Below are positions 10,722 through 20,777 of a stretch of 33,155 nt of DNA, piece after piece. How positions within the stretch are numbered: the first letter of the stretch is position 1; every line of letters starts with the position of its first letter. The translations under genes and the position numbers were made by a program. The notes under the pieces were generated by a model. The model was not told the origin of the DNA, made no database searches, and was given only the letters and a program-made list of their open reading frames with translations. Source of the DNA: Paramacrobiotus richtersi (Eukaryota > Tardigrada > Eutardigrada > Parachela > Macrobiotidae); assembly GCA_034698045.1 (NCBI GenBank), contig JAQGAU010000249.1, forward strand, positions 1 through 33,155, given 5' to 3'.

Positions 10722-11732
10722 ATGTCAAACAACGTAACTTTTATCGGCAACATCTCTCTAAGCGCTCCAAATGCACCGTGGTGGGAAACTGGATTGGTTT
10801 CTTTGGTTATAACGGTAACTGTTGTAGCCAACTTCATTATAATCTGTGCATTCTTCCTGGATCGCCATGCACGCACTCCATTTAATTATTACCTTATCAA
10901 TCTAGCCGTATCGGACTTTCTGGTTGGCTCTATGGGAATGACGAATTACGCAGTTTATACGTTTCACAGTTACTGGCCTTGGAGCTACTCCCGCTGTACC
11001 CTGTGGATGTATTTTGACTTTCTTGGTTCCCCTATCATGCTGCAAACCTTAGAAGTCATCTCTTTGGAGCGGCTTTGGGCGGTCACTTTTCCTGCTTCGT
11101 TCAAAAGATATCACACCACCAAGAAAGCTTTCTTCGTTATTGCCTTCATTTTGGTTTTAACCAACGCGCTGATTGTACCTTCCCTAGCATATTACAGACT
11201 GTATATTGGGATCTATGACGATGTATACAGCTGTTACTGGGACTCTTTCTTACAGCCCGTATATGCCAGTGCTTTTAGTATCCTGATCGTTTTGTTTTGG
11301 ATCCCGGTAATAGTAATAGTGGTGACCTTTCTGTTAACAACTGGAATGTTTTATTGGCGAACTCAACATCGCATTGGGACGGTTGTCAATCCAGTACTGG
11401 GAATTCCATCGCAGAGCCACATGCGCAGAGGGAAAAGGGAACGGGAACTCTATATATTTTTAACGTTGCTTCTTGTTGCAATGCTGGTAATGTCGTTGCC
11501 GTTCTTTGTCTATCAAGCCCTGTCCATGAGTACCGGTTACAACAACAATGAGTTCTTTACGGTTTCGTATTGGATTAGTTATTCACTGTCAGCGTTCAGT
11601 CCCTTCTTGTTTAACTGGAGAAGCCCGAAAATGAATATGGCCGTGAGGAAGTTGGTGGGGAAATTTCGCTTGAAACACAGCTCGGACGATGATATACAGA
11701 CAGTTGCCCGAGCAGGAAGGATGGTTAACTGA
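10722..11732 (+). CDS. Rhodopsin-class GPCR, aminergic/muscarinic-like, intronless
   Basis: A single exon encodes 336 residues with seven membrane segments. The start at 10722 (acaATG context) gives a short extracellular tail with NVT and NIS glycosylation sites; an upstream in-frame ATG at 10626 would add 32 unlikely residues. Class-A marks: LAVSD in TM2; Cys before TM3 (SRCTLW) and in loop 2 (YSCYW); the TM3 end ERLWAVTFP where DRY is usual; Pro in TM5 (FWIPVIV); LPFF in TM6 without the usual CW; and a TM7 with SPFLF where NPxxY is expected. The spacing around TM3 and TM7 (YWISYSLSAF) suggests biogenic-amine or muscarinic receptors, but the missing TM4 Trp and altered switches argue for a divergent lineage-specific receptor. 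No ligand can be assigned. It has no similarity to its TMEM151-like and XK-like neighbours. Confidence 0.85.
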   Translation: MSNNVTFIGNISLSAPNAPWWETGLVSLVITVTVVANFIIICAFFLDRHARTPFNYYLINLAVSDFLVGSMGMTNYAVYTFHSYWPWSYSRCTLWMYFDFLGSPIMLQTLEVISLERLWAVTFPASFKRYHTTKKAFFVIAFILVLTNALIVPSLAYYRLYIGIYDDVYSCYWDSFLQPVYASAFSILIVLFWIPVIVIVVTFLLTTGMFYWRTQHRIGTVVNPVLGIPSQSHMRRGKRERELYIFLTLLLVAMLVMSLPFFVYQALSMSTGYNNNEFFTVSYWISYSLSAFSPFLFNWRSPKMNMAVRKLVGKFRLKHSSDDDIQTVARAGRMVN

Positions 11733-12106
11733 AATGCCATAAAATTACAGTAGAAGTAGTGATTATAGAGCAGTGTTTTACCGTCGTGTTACTTGTTTGT
11801 TGCTTGTCCCTTTGGTGTCCCTCAAGAAATTTTTGTGCCGTGCGAAGAAACGTGCCACAGTAACTTTTTCTGAAGCGTCGTGTAAACACCGCACATCTGG
11901 CTTTTTGGCTGGCATACGAAACGACACAGAAGAGCAATTGTTCTTCCAGTGGAATTCTCCCTGCAGCAAGTTCCGGTACTGTGCACGAACAGTCACCAAG
12001 AAAGCTCCAGCATGATAATGATAACAGTAAAAATTGACACAACAGCTAGTTTCTCAGATTTTAGCGCATACATATAGACATATCTAATTTCTGAAATTTG
12101 TCATAA

Positions 12107-14344
12107 ATGCGGTCACACACAGCAAATGTTCTGCTAAGCGATTTTTGCAGTGCAAGCTCGCACTGGTTACTTGGGTTACAGTTCCCAACTAGGACCCAGG
12201 TTTCCACCGTGGCATTCTCCTTCGGACTATTTACCGTATCTCTAACCATCGCAGATATGTTGTCCGATGCGTGGGACGTCTATAACATGTGGAGTGCTAA
12301 TCCATACGACATTTCGCGCAAATGGCAGCTATTTATCACGATGATACTGCCACTCCCATTTGCAGTATCATTCGCGCGATCTGTCTTTCGTGCTTGCTTG
12401 GACAGTGCCCCAAATGTGCGGACCAACTGGTCGCACACAACTGATCGTCTTATCAGAAATGAAGACACGACACTGGTTTTATCGGAGGCTCAGTGCGTCA
12501 ACGGAGACGTTCACATACCTGGACCAAAGTGGATGAATCAATCATATGCCAAGAGATTTCTGGAAATCTATCCGTTTAGTATGATCTGCAGGTATGTCGT
12601 CAGGTAATCGTTTACAGTTTAGTAACACGACACTGATGCTGTTCCCGACAGACCCATTAGGTCTTTTTTTCGTTTCTAACCTGAACACAGTTGCAACCCA
12701 TTTGCGGACTGTGCCTAATTAATGCGATACAAGTAGTACAGAAGCCGGCAGCTAGGCTTTTAAAAAGTCGAATAATAGTACTTCGATTAAAGGCAGGGTA
12801 TACGTAAACCTGAAAATTGAGGTAACATGGAAGTACCACTACCGACGTATAGCTTTATTAATACGTACATATTACAAACATTCATTGACATAACACAAAA
12901 TTATGTGTTCTGGTTGTAAGCAGTGACAAAGCCGTTTGGAACAGTCAATACAGTGGAATACATATGATTGGATGTCTTTTGTCGAGGATGTTCCCCATTC
13001 TTTCTAAATTCAGTATGTTTTAGATGCGTACTCTTTATCAAAACATGGTCAAGTCAAAGAAAGGATGGCCAAGGCTTCTTCAATACGTATGCCTACAAAA
13101 AAGACCCCAAGTTTCAGCTCCTTCTTCTGCAAAGAGCCCACCTAGATGAGATAAAATTTGAAGCAGCTCCGCAGCTGATCATCCAGATGCTGCTAGCCGC
13201 CATTACCTGGGTATCGACAGGAAACGCACCTCCGATTTGGAAGTTTGGAGTAATGTTTCTGTCATTTGTCTCCATCTCAAAGTACTTTCCCTCTGTTAAC
13301 CATTTACCGGGAATGTGCGCTTTCAACAACTGCATTTTTTCCGAGAAAGATTATCTGAAGTGGGAGGAACTGGTCGAGCAGCTGAAACCAAACATCTACA
13401 TCTACCTAGGAGCTTTTCGCAATTTTCTTTATATTGTCTGTCGGTACCACCTTGTTGTCGTGTTATGCCTCTATAACTGGAAAATGTTGCTTGGCGTAAC
13501 GGGTGTTCAAATGCTCATCATAGCCATTGTTTTGATCGCACTACATAAACGCGACTATGATGAAGGAAACGAGCCGTACATTAGAGCAAATATAATGGCT
13601 TTTCTCATGGAAGGATGGTATGCCGTGGGAAACTTTCTGATTATACCTATTGCAACGACAATGACAAACTATGGAGTTGCTTTGGCATTTGGTCTACAAA
13701 TGTGTACATTTGCTGCCTATATGGCAGTAGGTGTAACGGGATGGAATTACGACATAAGGGTCCGACGAAACGGTGCATCAGTCGGGACATCCTTTGCACA
13801 GATGCACAATATTCTTGTGGCAGTAGATATCGCGTCTCTTGTTTCGTTGCCCATACTGCACTTCACAATGGAACATTTCTGGAAGCGCATGGACAGATGG
13901 ACTCACTTCACAAACTGCGAAGAATGCAAAGGTAAGTTACAACTGATAAGATTCTGTGTTCACGCCTCTACTGTTTAGGTACTATCATATTATGCGGAAT
14001 ATCCTCTTTATACGGTGTGATTTACAGGTTTCCGCAAGCAGTACTGCGAATACCGCCCATGCTGGGTTTGCGAATGGGCATGGTGCGAGGAAACACCGGT
14101 GCAGTGTCGTCCCAAGTTACGCTTGATACCGTTTGTTCAGCCATTTGTCCGAAAAGCTGAGAGAAGCTCCAGGGGTTTCAACCGGCTGTTTCCGGAATGC
14201 GATACATTCAGCAAATCGGTTGAAGGGGAAACGATTCCACTTCTCGAACAACAACCGTATTACAAAGTACGCGCCATATTACGGCTGCTGAGAAGAATGA
14301 ATGTGGTCGACGATGATGATTTTTTGCTCTGCAAGGGGCATTAG
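12107..14344 (+). CDS. Polytopic membrane protein, probably XK-related (XKR) family
   Basis: Exons 12107-12591, 13024-13931 and 14028-14344 join in consistent phases (introns 432 and 96 bp, GTATGT..TTTTAG and GTAAGT..TTACAG) and give 569 residues to the TAG. About eight membrane segments are visible. The stretch HLDEIKFEAAPQLIIQMLL, with E and APQL before a membrane helix, and the early SLTIADMLSDAWDVYN resemble XK/XKR proteins, some of which are phospholipid scramblases at the plasma membrane; this assignment is tentative. After the last helix comes a Cys/Trp-rich stretch (YCEYRPCWVCEWAWCEE) and an acidic end (VVDDDD). The start is supported by a degraded paralogue at 21549, which keeps the same ATG and N-terminus. 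The frame continues past the TAG at 14342-14344 with no further stop for 230 codons (see the next entry). Confidence 0.65.
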
Positions 14345-15037
14345 GATTATATGAAGTCTTTCCCTGCCGAAACCAAGCGCGCCGAAGCCGGCATCCCCGA
14401 TTCCAATGGAGTGGTGCTTGCAGATATCCGAATTCGCCACTTACCGGATACGAACATGTTAGAGCTGTCAAGTACCACGTCGAGTAAGGCCTGGAGATTT
14501 GAGTTTCCGGTTGAGATTTATCAGTTCCTTGTCAGGCTGTACTATGAGCCAGAATTTCTCAACGCCCATATGTCATACCAACTGCTATTCAAATCCCACG
14601 CCTACACCAACAATATTAAGGATGCTAAACTCCAGAATCTCTGCTGGCGCATGGCAAAAGAACTGCGCAAACAGCACATTTCTTGTAGCAAACTTTGTTG
14701 CTGTATATTGTTAAGTCCGGTCCGCGATCTCGTTGAGGTGATTTTGGAAAGCGGGACGGACCTTACTAACAGGCTATCCAAGGACCTGAAAAAAACTCTA
14801 CTTCGTGCCATCTTTCCTCTAAGTTTCGACGGTTCTGGGATCGACACTAGAGCGGTGACATTCTTTAGCATAGTGCCCAGCGAAGTGAACCTCGATACGG
14901 ATCGGAGCAAAACGGTAATGGATATCAAAATCAGTAAACAAGAAGGGCCCACAAGAAGGGCTTGTCCGTTAAAATCTCTGATGCGGAAAAGACTTAAGAG
15001 AATCTGCGACGAAACTCATGTCATCGTAGTCCATTAA
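14345..15037 (+). CDS. In-frame C-terminal continuation of the XK-related-like gene
   Basis: Directly after the TAG, in the same frame, an open stretch of 230 codons runs to a TAA at 15035-15037; an ATG occurs at 14351. I do not recognise a family. It reads like real protein, with mixed composition and segments such as WRFEFPVEIYQFLVRLYYEP and LVEVILESGTDLTNRLSKDL, a KLCCCILL patch and a basic end (LMRKRLKRICDE). Because the spacing to the stop is nil and the frame is kept, it is probably part of the upstream gene. It could be joined by removal of a 78-nt in-frame intron (GTACGC at 14267, CATTAG ending at 14344), by stop readthrough, or have been separated by a recent nonsense mutation. A separate gene starting at 14351 is less likely in an animal genome. 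Confidence 0.55.
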   Translation, partial: DYMKSFPAETKRAEAGIPDSNGVVLADIRIRHLPDTNMLELSSTTSSKAWRFEFPVEIYQFLVRLYYEPEFLNAHMSYQLLFKSHAYTNNIKDAKLQNLCWRMAKELRKQHISCSKLCCCILLSPVRDLVEVILESGTDLTNRLSKDLKKTLLRAIFPLSFDGSGIDTRAVTFFSIVPSEVNLDTDRSKTVMDIKISKQEGPTRRACPLKSLMRKRLKRICDETHVIVVH

Positions 15038-15139
15038 CTGGAAGGAAGCAGCACACATAAGATGTCCAGTGGCGCTCTTGTGATGGCGCCCCGGGCATTC
15101 CAGTGGCTTGATCTCTAGTAAAGCACTCAACCGACATCG

Positions 15140-15380
15140 CACTCTCCGCTCATTGGAAATCTTTGAAAATCTTCGGGCGAGGAAATCTTCTAAACCGAGG
15201 GATTCGAGAAGGAAATGGAACTACCTAACCAATATTTTTTTCAGTTATGTTTGTACGCTTGCCTTTCCGTTTCTTAGTTTTTGGCTGCTGTTATCGTTGG
15301 CTATGTTGCGTCAGTGCACGCAGACGAAGAATCGGTTATACTTTTATATCGGTTGTTAAAAAGCTGTCGGTCTAATTCGG
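15140..15380 (+). pseudogene. TMEM151-like exon-2 remnant (F)
   Basis: The stretch gagggattcgagaaggaaatgg at about 15197 and the following Cys-rich membrane segment (tttttggctgctgttatcgttggctatg) match the 3' end of exon 2 in copies D and E. The frame is broken several times, and nothing upstream of the FEIEGFE region survives convincingly. By analogy with B' it is the tail of a lost copy left at a duplication edge, standing just after the XK-related gene and before copy D. Confidence 0.65.
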
Positions 15381-16036
15381 TAAGCTAGAACTTGCGTTGT
15401 AGAAACATTGCGCTGTAATTTTGCTCGAAGTCTTTATGTAATCTCGCGAGATTACCGGCCGCCACTGCAGTTCGAAGTCTTTGGTCCCAGCCGCTTAGAA
15501 TCTGGCATTTGAACTGCTTATATTCAAGCAACTTTCAAAATCACCATTCTACTAAAGACCTAGAGCAGTAGCCAGCAGATAACACACGGTTATCTGGAAA
15601 TCAAATGCCAGTTTAGTCATCGGGGATCATTTTGCAAAGCAAACCGGAGATAAAACATTCAATAAAAAACGTACAGTACAGGAGACCTACTTCATGATGA
15701 ACTTTTCCGTAAGATAAAAAACTTTGGTTTTGTTTTGTGCAAGGAACACTACTGCAACAAATCTCATTTAAAAAACGCGGTTGACAATTATGGTGCTTGT
15801 GCTGTTGTGCACCGTGCGCGCATAGATTTTGTGAAAAACACTGCAAGTGTACATCATAATAAAATGGTACCTCTGCTGTTAGTATCGTCATGATATTATA
15901 TTGTGTATGTACGGGGTATGTATGCACTGCAGCATTTATCAAGATAAAAATATTCTACACGCCACGTCAACGTTCAGCGCCTGCCGTTTCTTTGCAAAAC
16001 TGCTCGCTACTCACATGCAGTTCGGCGTCCCCGATT
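15381..16036. other. Spacer F-D, paralogous to the D-E spacer
   Basis: No gene is visible. From about 15880 the sequence (gccacgtcaacgttcagcgc, gtttctttgcaaaac) aligns with 18470-18600 upstream of copy E. Confidence 0.4.
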
Positions 16037-16052
16037 ATCGATTGGTTGCCGG
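16037..16052 (+). promoter_or_regulatory. Shared upstream motif, copy D
   Basis: The sequence atcgattggttgccgg lies 366 bp before the copy D start and is nearly identical to the copy E motif. Confidence 0.25.
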
Positions 16053-16402
16053 CTGTAGATTACCCTCGGATCCCTTGAGTCAATTGCCGGGAAAGTTTAT
16101 CGTCAAATGCTGCGTTGAAGCAGGCAAGACATTATGTTGACACACTCCAGCAGCCGTTTGATCCGCCGATATTGTTTACGGGGTTAACGTACCCTGTATT
16201 TTCAACGCTCCTTGGTCTCTCGCTTTCTTCATCCGGCTGATGTTCAATAGGCTGCACTAACAGCAGCTTGACCTTGTATCTGTTTCTCGTGCCGATTGTG
16301 TAGCATAGAATGATTTTTGGTTAGTACTGTAATCTTGCTGAAGCAGATTTTGCTGAACGGGTTGCATTCCGCATAAGTTCGCAAACAGGTGCCACAGTAG
16401 CA

Positions 16403-17820
16403 ATGCCAGAAATCCGTATAGAAATGCACTCCAACCCCGGTACAAGACGCGTTTATACCACTTCCCGGAGAGGGGGTGAAGAGGAACAATGGACATCCAA
16501 CGCAGCGAGTACAAGATCACCACAGTCCGGCACTGAGTTCAGTTTTCCTCAATGGAGCTCTGGCGGTAATTCCAACCAGGCAAACCCTTTTGACACATTT
16601 CAGCAGTTCTTTGGTTCTTCGTCTTCAACTGATCCACTCCCAGACGCTTTCAGACAGTTCTTTGGTCCATCAACGCCAAGCGCTCCACCTCACGACGCAT
16701 TTCGACAATCCCCCGGAACTCCAACGTCAAACGATCCACCATCATACAAACAAGCGGTTTATGGTGAAAACGATGTCGGTGATCCGTTGTTATCCAATAA
16801 ACCCGGCCCATCCGCGCCACCACCCAAGGAATTTCAATCAAACACGCGGAAGGATGTTTCTTCTTTGGTTGTCGAATATCCAGAGGAGAACGAACAAGAC
16901 GATGGAGACAGTTTTAAAGACACGTGTGTAGTCCTCTGTTGTCGAGTATTTGTTGTTTTGGGCATCCTGTTCGGGATTCTGTTATTATATTGGGAAAAAC
17001 AGTATCAAGCCAGCATCGGTCCGGCTTCGGAATCGAATTGGAAGGCTCGGAGGCAATTTCATTTACGCGAGGGATTTGGCTGGACATTAATTGTTTTGGC
17101 TGTACTGCTGTACTTCGCTGATGGGTATGCCATGTGTGCACAACTTGCCGAGTGGAATTCAAAGGATCTGCTCGGACACCTGGACAAAGTTAAAGGCGGT
17201 AAGAATAAAATAAAAAATATTGCTATCCCTGCTTCATACAAAATTATGCTAAAGGAAAACTCAGAACGCACAGTGTCATTAACATTAACTTCCAGCCGTG
17301 TCCTAATGCGTTTGCAGGTACCCCACGATTAACATGGTATATGACCACGTTCAACCCTGATGTCAGCACACGGGTGGTTACCGATTCCGATGGTTCGATG
17401 CGGACAGAGCGGCGTAATGATCGGATCACCACTTGGTCCGGAACCAAAGAGTTCCACTTTTCCAAATGGGCTGATGTGACGCCCGACCAGATGGACAATC
17501 TGGGCTCAGTCAACAAGATTTCCTTCTATTCCAAGTTCATTCTGGCTGAAGATGGAACACAACGGGTATACGAGGCGCAGAAGCAGGCATTCATTGATGC
17601 AAACAAACATAAAGGTCAAGATTACAGCATCAAGGAGATCTTCGAGATTGAGGGATTCGAGAAGAAAATGCAAGTCACCGGACCTAATTCTTGCCTTGCA
17701 AATCTGTGTACGCTGTGTTTGGTGTTTTTCACTTTTGGTTGTTATTATCCTTGGGTATGTTGCGTCAGCGGAAGCCACCGGAGAGTGGCCTACACCCATA
17801 TCAAGGAGCTGTCCTTTTAA
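16403..17820 (+). CDS. TMEM151-like membrane protein, copy D
   Basis: Exons 16403-17198 and 17318-17820 with a short 119-bp phase-1 intron (GTAAGA..TTGCAG) encode 432 residues, the longest copy. The start MPEIRIEM matches the family and has no in-frame ATG just upstream. The N-terminus differs from A-C: it has three imperfect units of a FxQFFGxSxS / DAFRQ type (about residues 61-113) ending in NDPPSYKQAVYGEND with the invariant PPSY. Membrane segments: VFVVLGILFGILLLYW and GFGWTLIVLAVLLYFADG in exon 1, and TLCLVFFTFGCYYPWVCCV in exon 2. Exon 2 also has ITTWSGTKEFHFSKW, FILAEDGTQRVYEAQKQAFI and a YTHIKELSF end. Reading on through the intron would add 44 codons before a stop at about 17330. The closest relative is copy E. 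Confidence 0.75.
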
Positions 17821-18586
17821 ATAACTTTTTTTGGGGAAGTACACAGTCAGTATAGTCAGAAATGGTGTGTTTACCACCTGATAACTATGATGTTAGCTGG
17901 ACATTGATGTAGCGCCTTTGTTTTTGATTTTATTTCTTACAGCATTCCTAATTGACCTTGCGTCAGTTTTTTTCAGATTTTGTGATAGGCATCGGCTGTA
18001 GTGACGTAGATCCCGCTGGATAAAGCCATCCCGTTTGGGATGCCCGGTGCGCCATCAGATAATTGATATTGCACGTTCTCCTGATTTTCGTTTACTGTAA
18101 ACTTAAACTTTAGACTGTTGAATGGTTGGCAGATTCCAAGTACATAAGTATGCAACATGCTTTCAGCATTCAGAAAGTGTTTTTATACATATGTTGCCTG
18201 TAAGAGACCCGATTATTGGTAGCCACCAAAACCTTCCTGTGGGTGCAGGACCGCAGGTCTGCTAAAACTTCTACACAGACGATAAAACAGTTTTTTATCC
18301 ATTAATGTTAATTCGAGCACTGGTTTTCAGGGAAGAGCATTTTTATAACAAAGCACTCTGTATTGATTTGTGGATCATTGAATACACTTGTAGATCGCCG
18401 TGTCATTTTTTTGTCAGAAACAATACAATTTACAGTAGGATGGGACATGTACGAAGTATCGTACTATTATTATTATGCGCGTTCAGATGCCGCATTTATC
18501 CAAGAATATACTATGCGCCACGCAACGTTCAGTGCCTGACGTTTCTTTCTAAAACGTGCTCGCAGTGCTCATATGCAGTTCGAGTT
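17821..18586. other. Spacer D-E
   Basis: No gene is supported. The first part has a counterpart after copy E: cgataggcatcggc-type sequence near 17985 and aagccatcccgtttgggatgcccgg near 18023 match aagccatctcgaaagggatgcccaa near 20954. This indicates that the duplicated unit includes the 3' flank. Confidence 0.4.
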
Positions 18587-18602
18587 ATCGATTTGTTGCC
18601 GG
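18587..18602 (+). promoter_or_regulatory. Shared upstream motif, copy E
   Basis: The sequence atcgatttgttgccgg lies 387 bp before the copy E start. Confidence 0.25.
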
Positions 18603-18973
18603 TGGTAGGTTAACCTTAACCTTGTATCGCTCCATTCACTTGCCGGGATAGTTTATGCTCAACTGCTGCTTTGAAGCAGGCAAGACATAGTATGTTCATA
18701 CACTCCAACAGCCGTTTGATCCGTACTTGTTTACAGGGTCAACGTACCCTGCATTTTCAACGCTTCGTGGTTTTAGCTCTCTTCATCCGGCTGATGTTCA
18801 ATATGCTGCAATACCAGCAGTCTGTATTTATTTTTCGGACCGATTCAGCATGATGCCAGATACTTCTTGGATAGTGATTATCTTGCTGCAGCAGATTTCG
18901 CTTAAAGGGGCCATTCAGTTGCTTTAACCCTCTGAACTTTGCGGCGGATAAGTTTGCAAATCCCGCACTAGCC

Positions 18974-20777
18974 ATGCCAAAAACTGTCATAGAAATGCAC
19001 TACACGAGTGCACCAAGTACCAGCCACGGTTTTACCATTTCGCGGAGCACGACAGATGGGGTCCATTGGAAATGCAACACTGATATCTCAACGTCATCAC
19101 ACTCCGACACCGAGTTCAGTTTTCCTCAGTGGAACGGTAATTCAAATCAGGGAAACCCGGTTAACGCTTTTCAGCAGTTCTTCGCATCTTCAACTGCAAG
19201 TGCTCCGCCTCAAGATGCATTTCGACAATTCTCCGCAGCTCCAGCTTCAGACGATCCACCATCATACAAACAAGCAGTCTATGGTGAAAACGATGTCGGT
19301 GATCCGTTGTTATCCAATAAACCAGGCCCATCCGCGCCCCCACCAAAGGAAGTTAACTCAGCAACTCGGAAGGGTGTTTCTTCGTTGTTCGTCCAATTTC
19401 AAGAGGGGCACGAAGAAAACGATGGAGGTAGTGTTAAAGACACGCTTGTCGTCTTTTGTGTGCGAGTATTTGTTGTTTTGGGTGTACTATTCGGGATTCT
19501 GTTGCTAATTTGGGAGAAACAGTATCGAGCAAGTCTCGGTCCGCCTTCGGATGACAATTGGAAGGCTTGGAAGCAGATTGGCACACGCGAGGGATTTGGC
19601 TGGGCATTACTTGTTTTGGCTGTACTGCTGTATTTCTGTGATGGGTTTGCCATGTATAAACAACTTGACGAGTGGAATTCAAAAGATCTCCTCGGACACT
19701 TGGATAAAGTTAAACGAGGTGCGAATGAAATAAAACATATTGCTATTTTGACCTTATAGCTGTAAGCAGTCAAAAAAAATGTCGTAAAAAATCGAGCTCT
19801 TCCGTTCGTTTTCAACATGAAGGCCTAATAAATTTTTTAAACCGAGAAGCAGTATTAATTAAACAAACGTGCTCAAGGCCCTAGAGAGCGTACAGCTTGT
19901 CTGGCAAAGTTTGCAAGGGACGTAACCTCAGTTTCGCGCAAGGTTGCACCGAATTGAGAAGCAGGCAAATTTAACCGACCGGTAGCGTTGGATAGTCCCA
20001 GCGTTGGCTAAAAGCCTACAACGTAAACCTAGAACTCGAAAGCAAGAATTGTTATGTTATAGAGAATTTTGCGATTTATTACCGCCAGCTGCGAACGTTT
20101 GTAGCAAGCGCAAGGAAAGTCCAGTGCAATACGGTACACGTAGTACGTCACAGTACGGGTACAGTACGACAAGAAAATAACATTTGCAAGACTAAAATGG
20201 AAACTTTCGGCTACTGTAAAATAAACCTGAAATTATCTGTACAGGCCTTGTCCTAACGTGTTTTTCACTTACAGGTACCCCAAGATTAACGTGGTACATG
20301 ACCACGTTCAACCCCGAGGTCAGCACCCGGGTGGTTACCGATTTTGATGGTTCAATGCGGACAGAGCGGCACAATGATCAAATCACTACCTGGTCCGGAA
20401 CTAAAGAGTTTCACTTCTCCAAATGGAGTGACGTGACACCCGACCAGATCGACAATCTGGGTGCGATCAACAAGATTACCTTCTATTCCAAGTTCGTACT
20501 GGCAGATGATGGAACACAACGGGTATACGAGGCACAGAAGCAAGCATTTATTGATGCGAACAAACATAAAGGTCAAAATTACAGCATCAAAGAGATTTTC
20601 GAGATTGAGGGATTCGCGAAGGCAACGCATGTTACCGGACCTAATTCTTGTCTTGCCAGTCCGGGTACGCTTTGTTTGGTGTTTTTGACTTTTGTTTGCT
20701 ACTATCCGTGGGTATGTTGGCTCAGTGTAAGCCACCGGAGAGTGTCGTACACTCATATCAAGGAGCTGTCTTTTTAA
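18974..20777 (+). CDS. TMEM151-like membrane protein, copy E
   Basis: Exons 18974-19718 and 20275-20777 with a 556-bp phase-1 intron encode 415 residues. The start is MPKTVIEM. Two units of the FQQFF/DAFRQ repeat (three in D) precede DDPPSYKQAVYGEND, with PPSY at about residues 95-98. The two exon-1 membrane segments and the exon-2 domain follow copy D closely (TTFNPEVSTRVVTD, ITTWSGTKEFHFSKW, FVLADDGTQRVYEAQ), and the C-terminus is YTHIKELSF. The donor is GTGCGA, weaker than the GTAAG of B, C and D; the acceptor is CTTACAG. The intron contains about 440-480 bp absent from copy D. Retaining the intron would end the protein after 12 codons (to 19759), leaving PPxY and two membrane segments only. 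Confidence 0.75.

Noticed and set aside
11773-12015. 80-codon open frame upstream of the XK-related gene
   Set aside because: The duplicated flank near 21270-21450 does not preserve the frame, so it is not under coding constraint.
14351-15037. Independent 228-residue gene starting at 14351
   Set aside because: It is in the same frame as the XK-related gene, six bases past its stop. Two adjacent same-frame genes with no spacer are implausible in an animal, so I treat it as a continuation.
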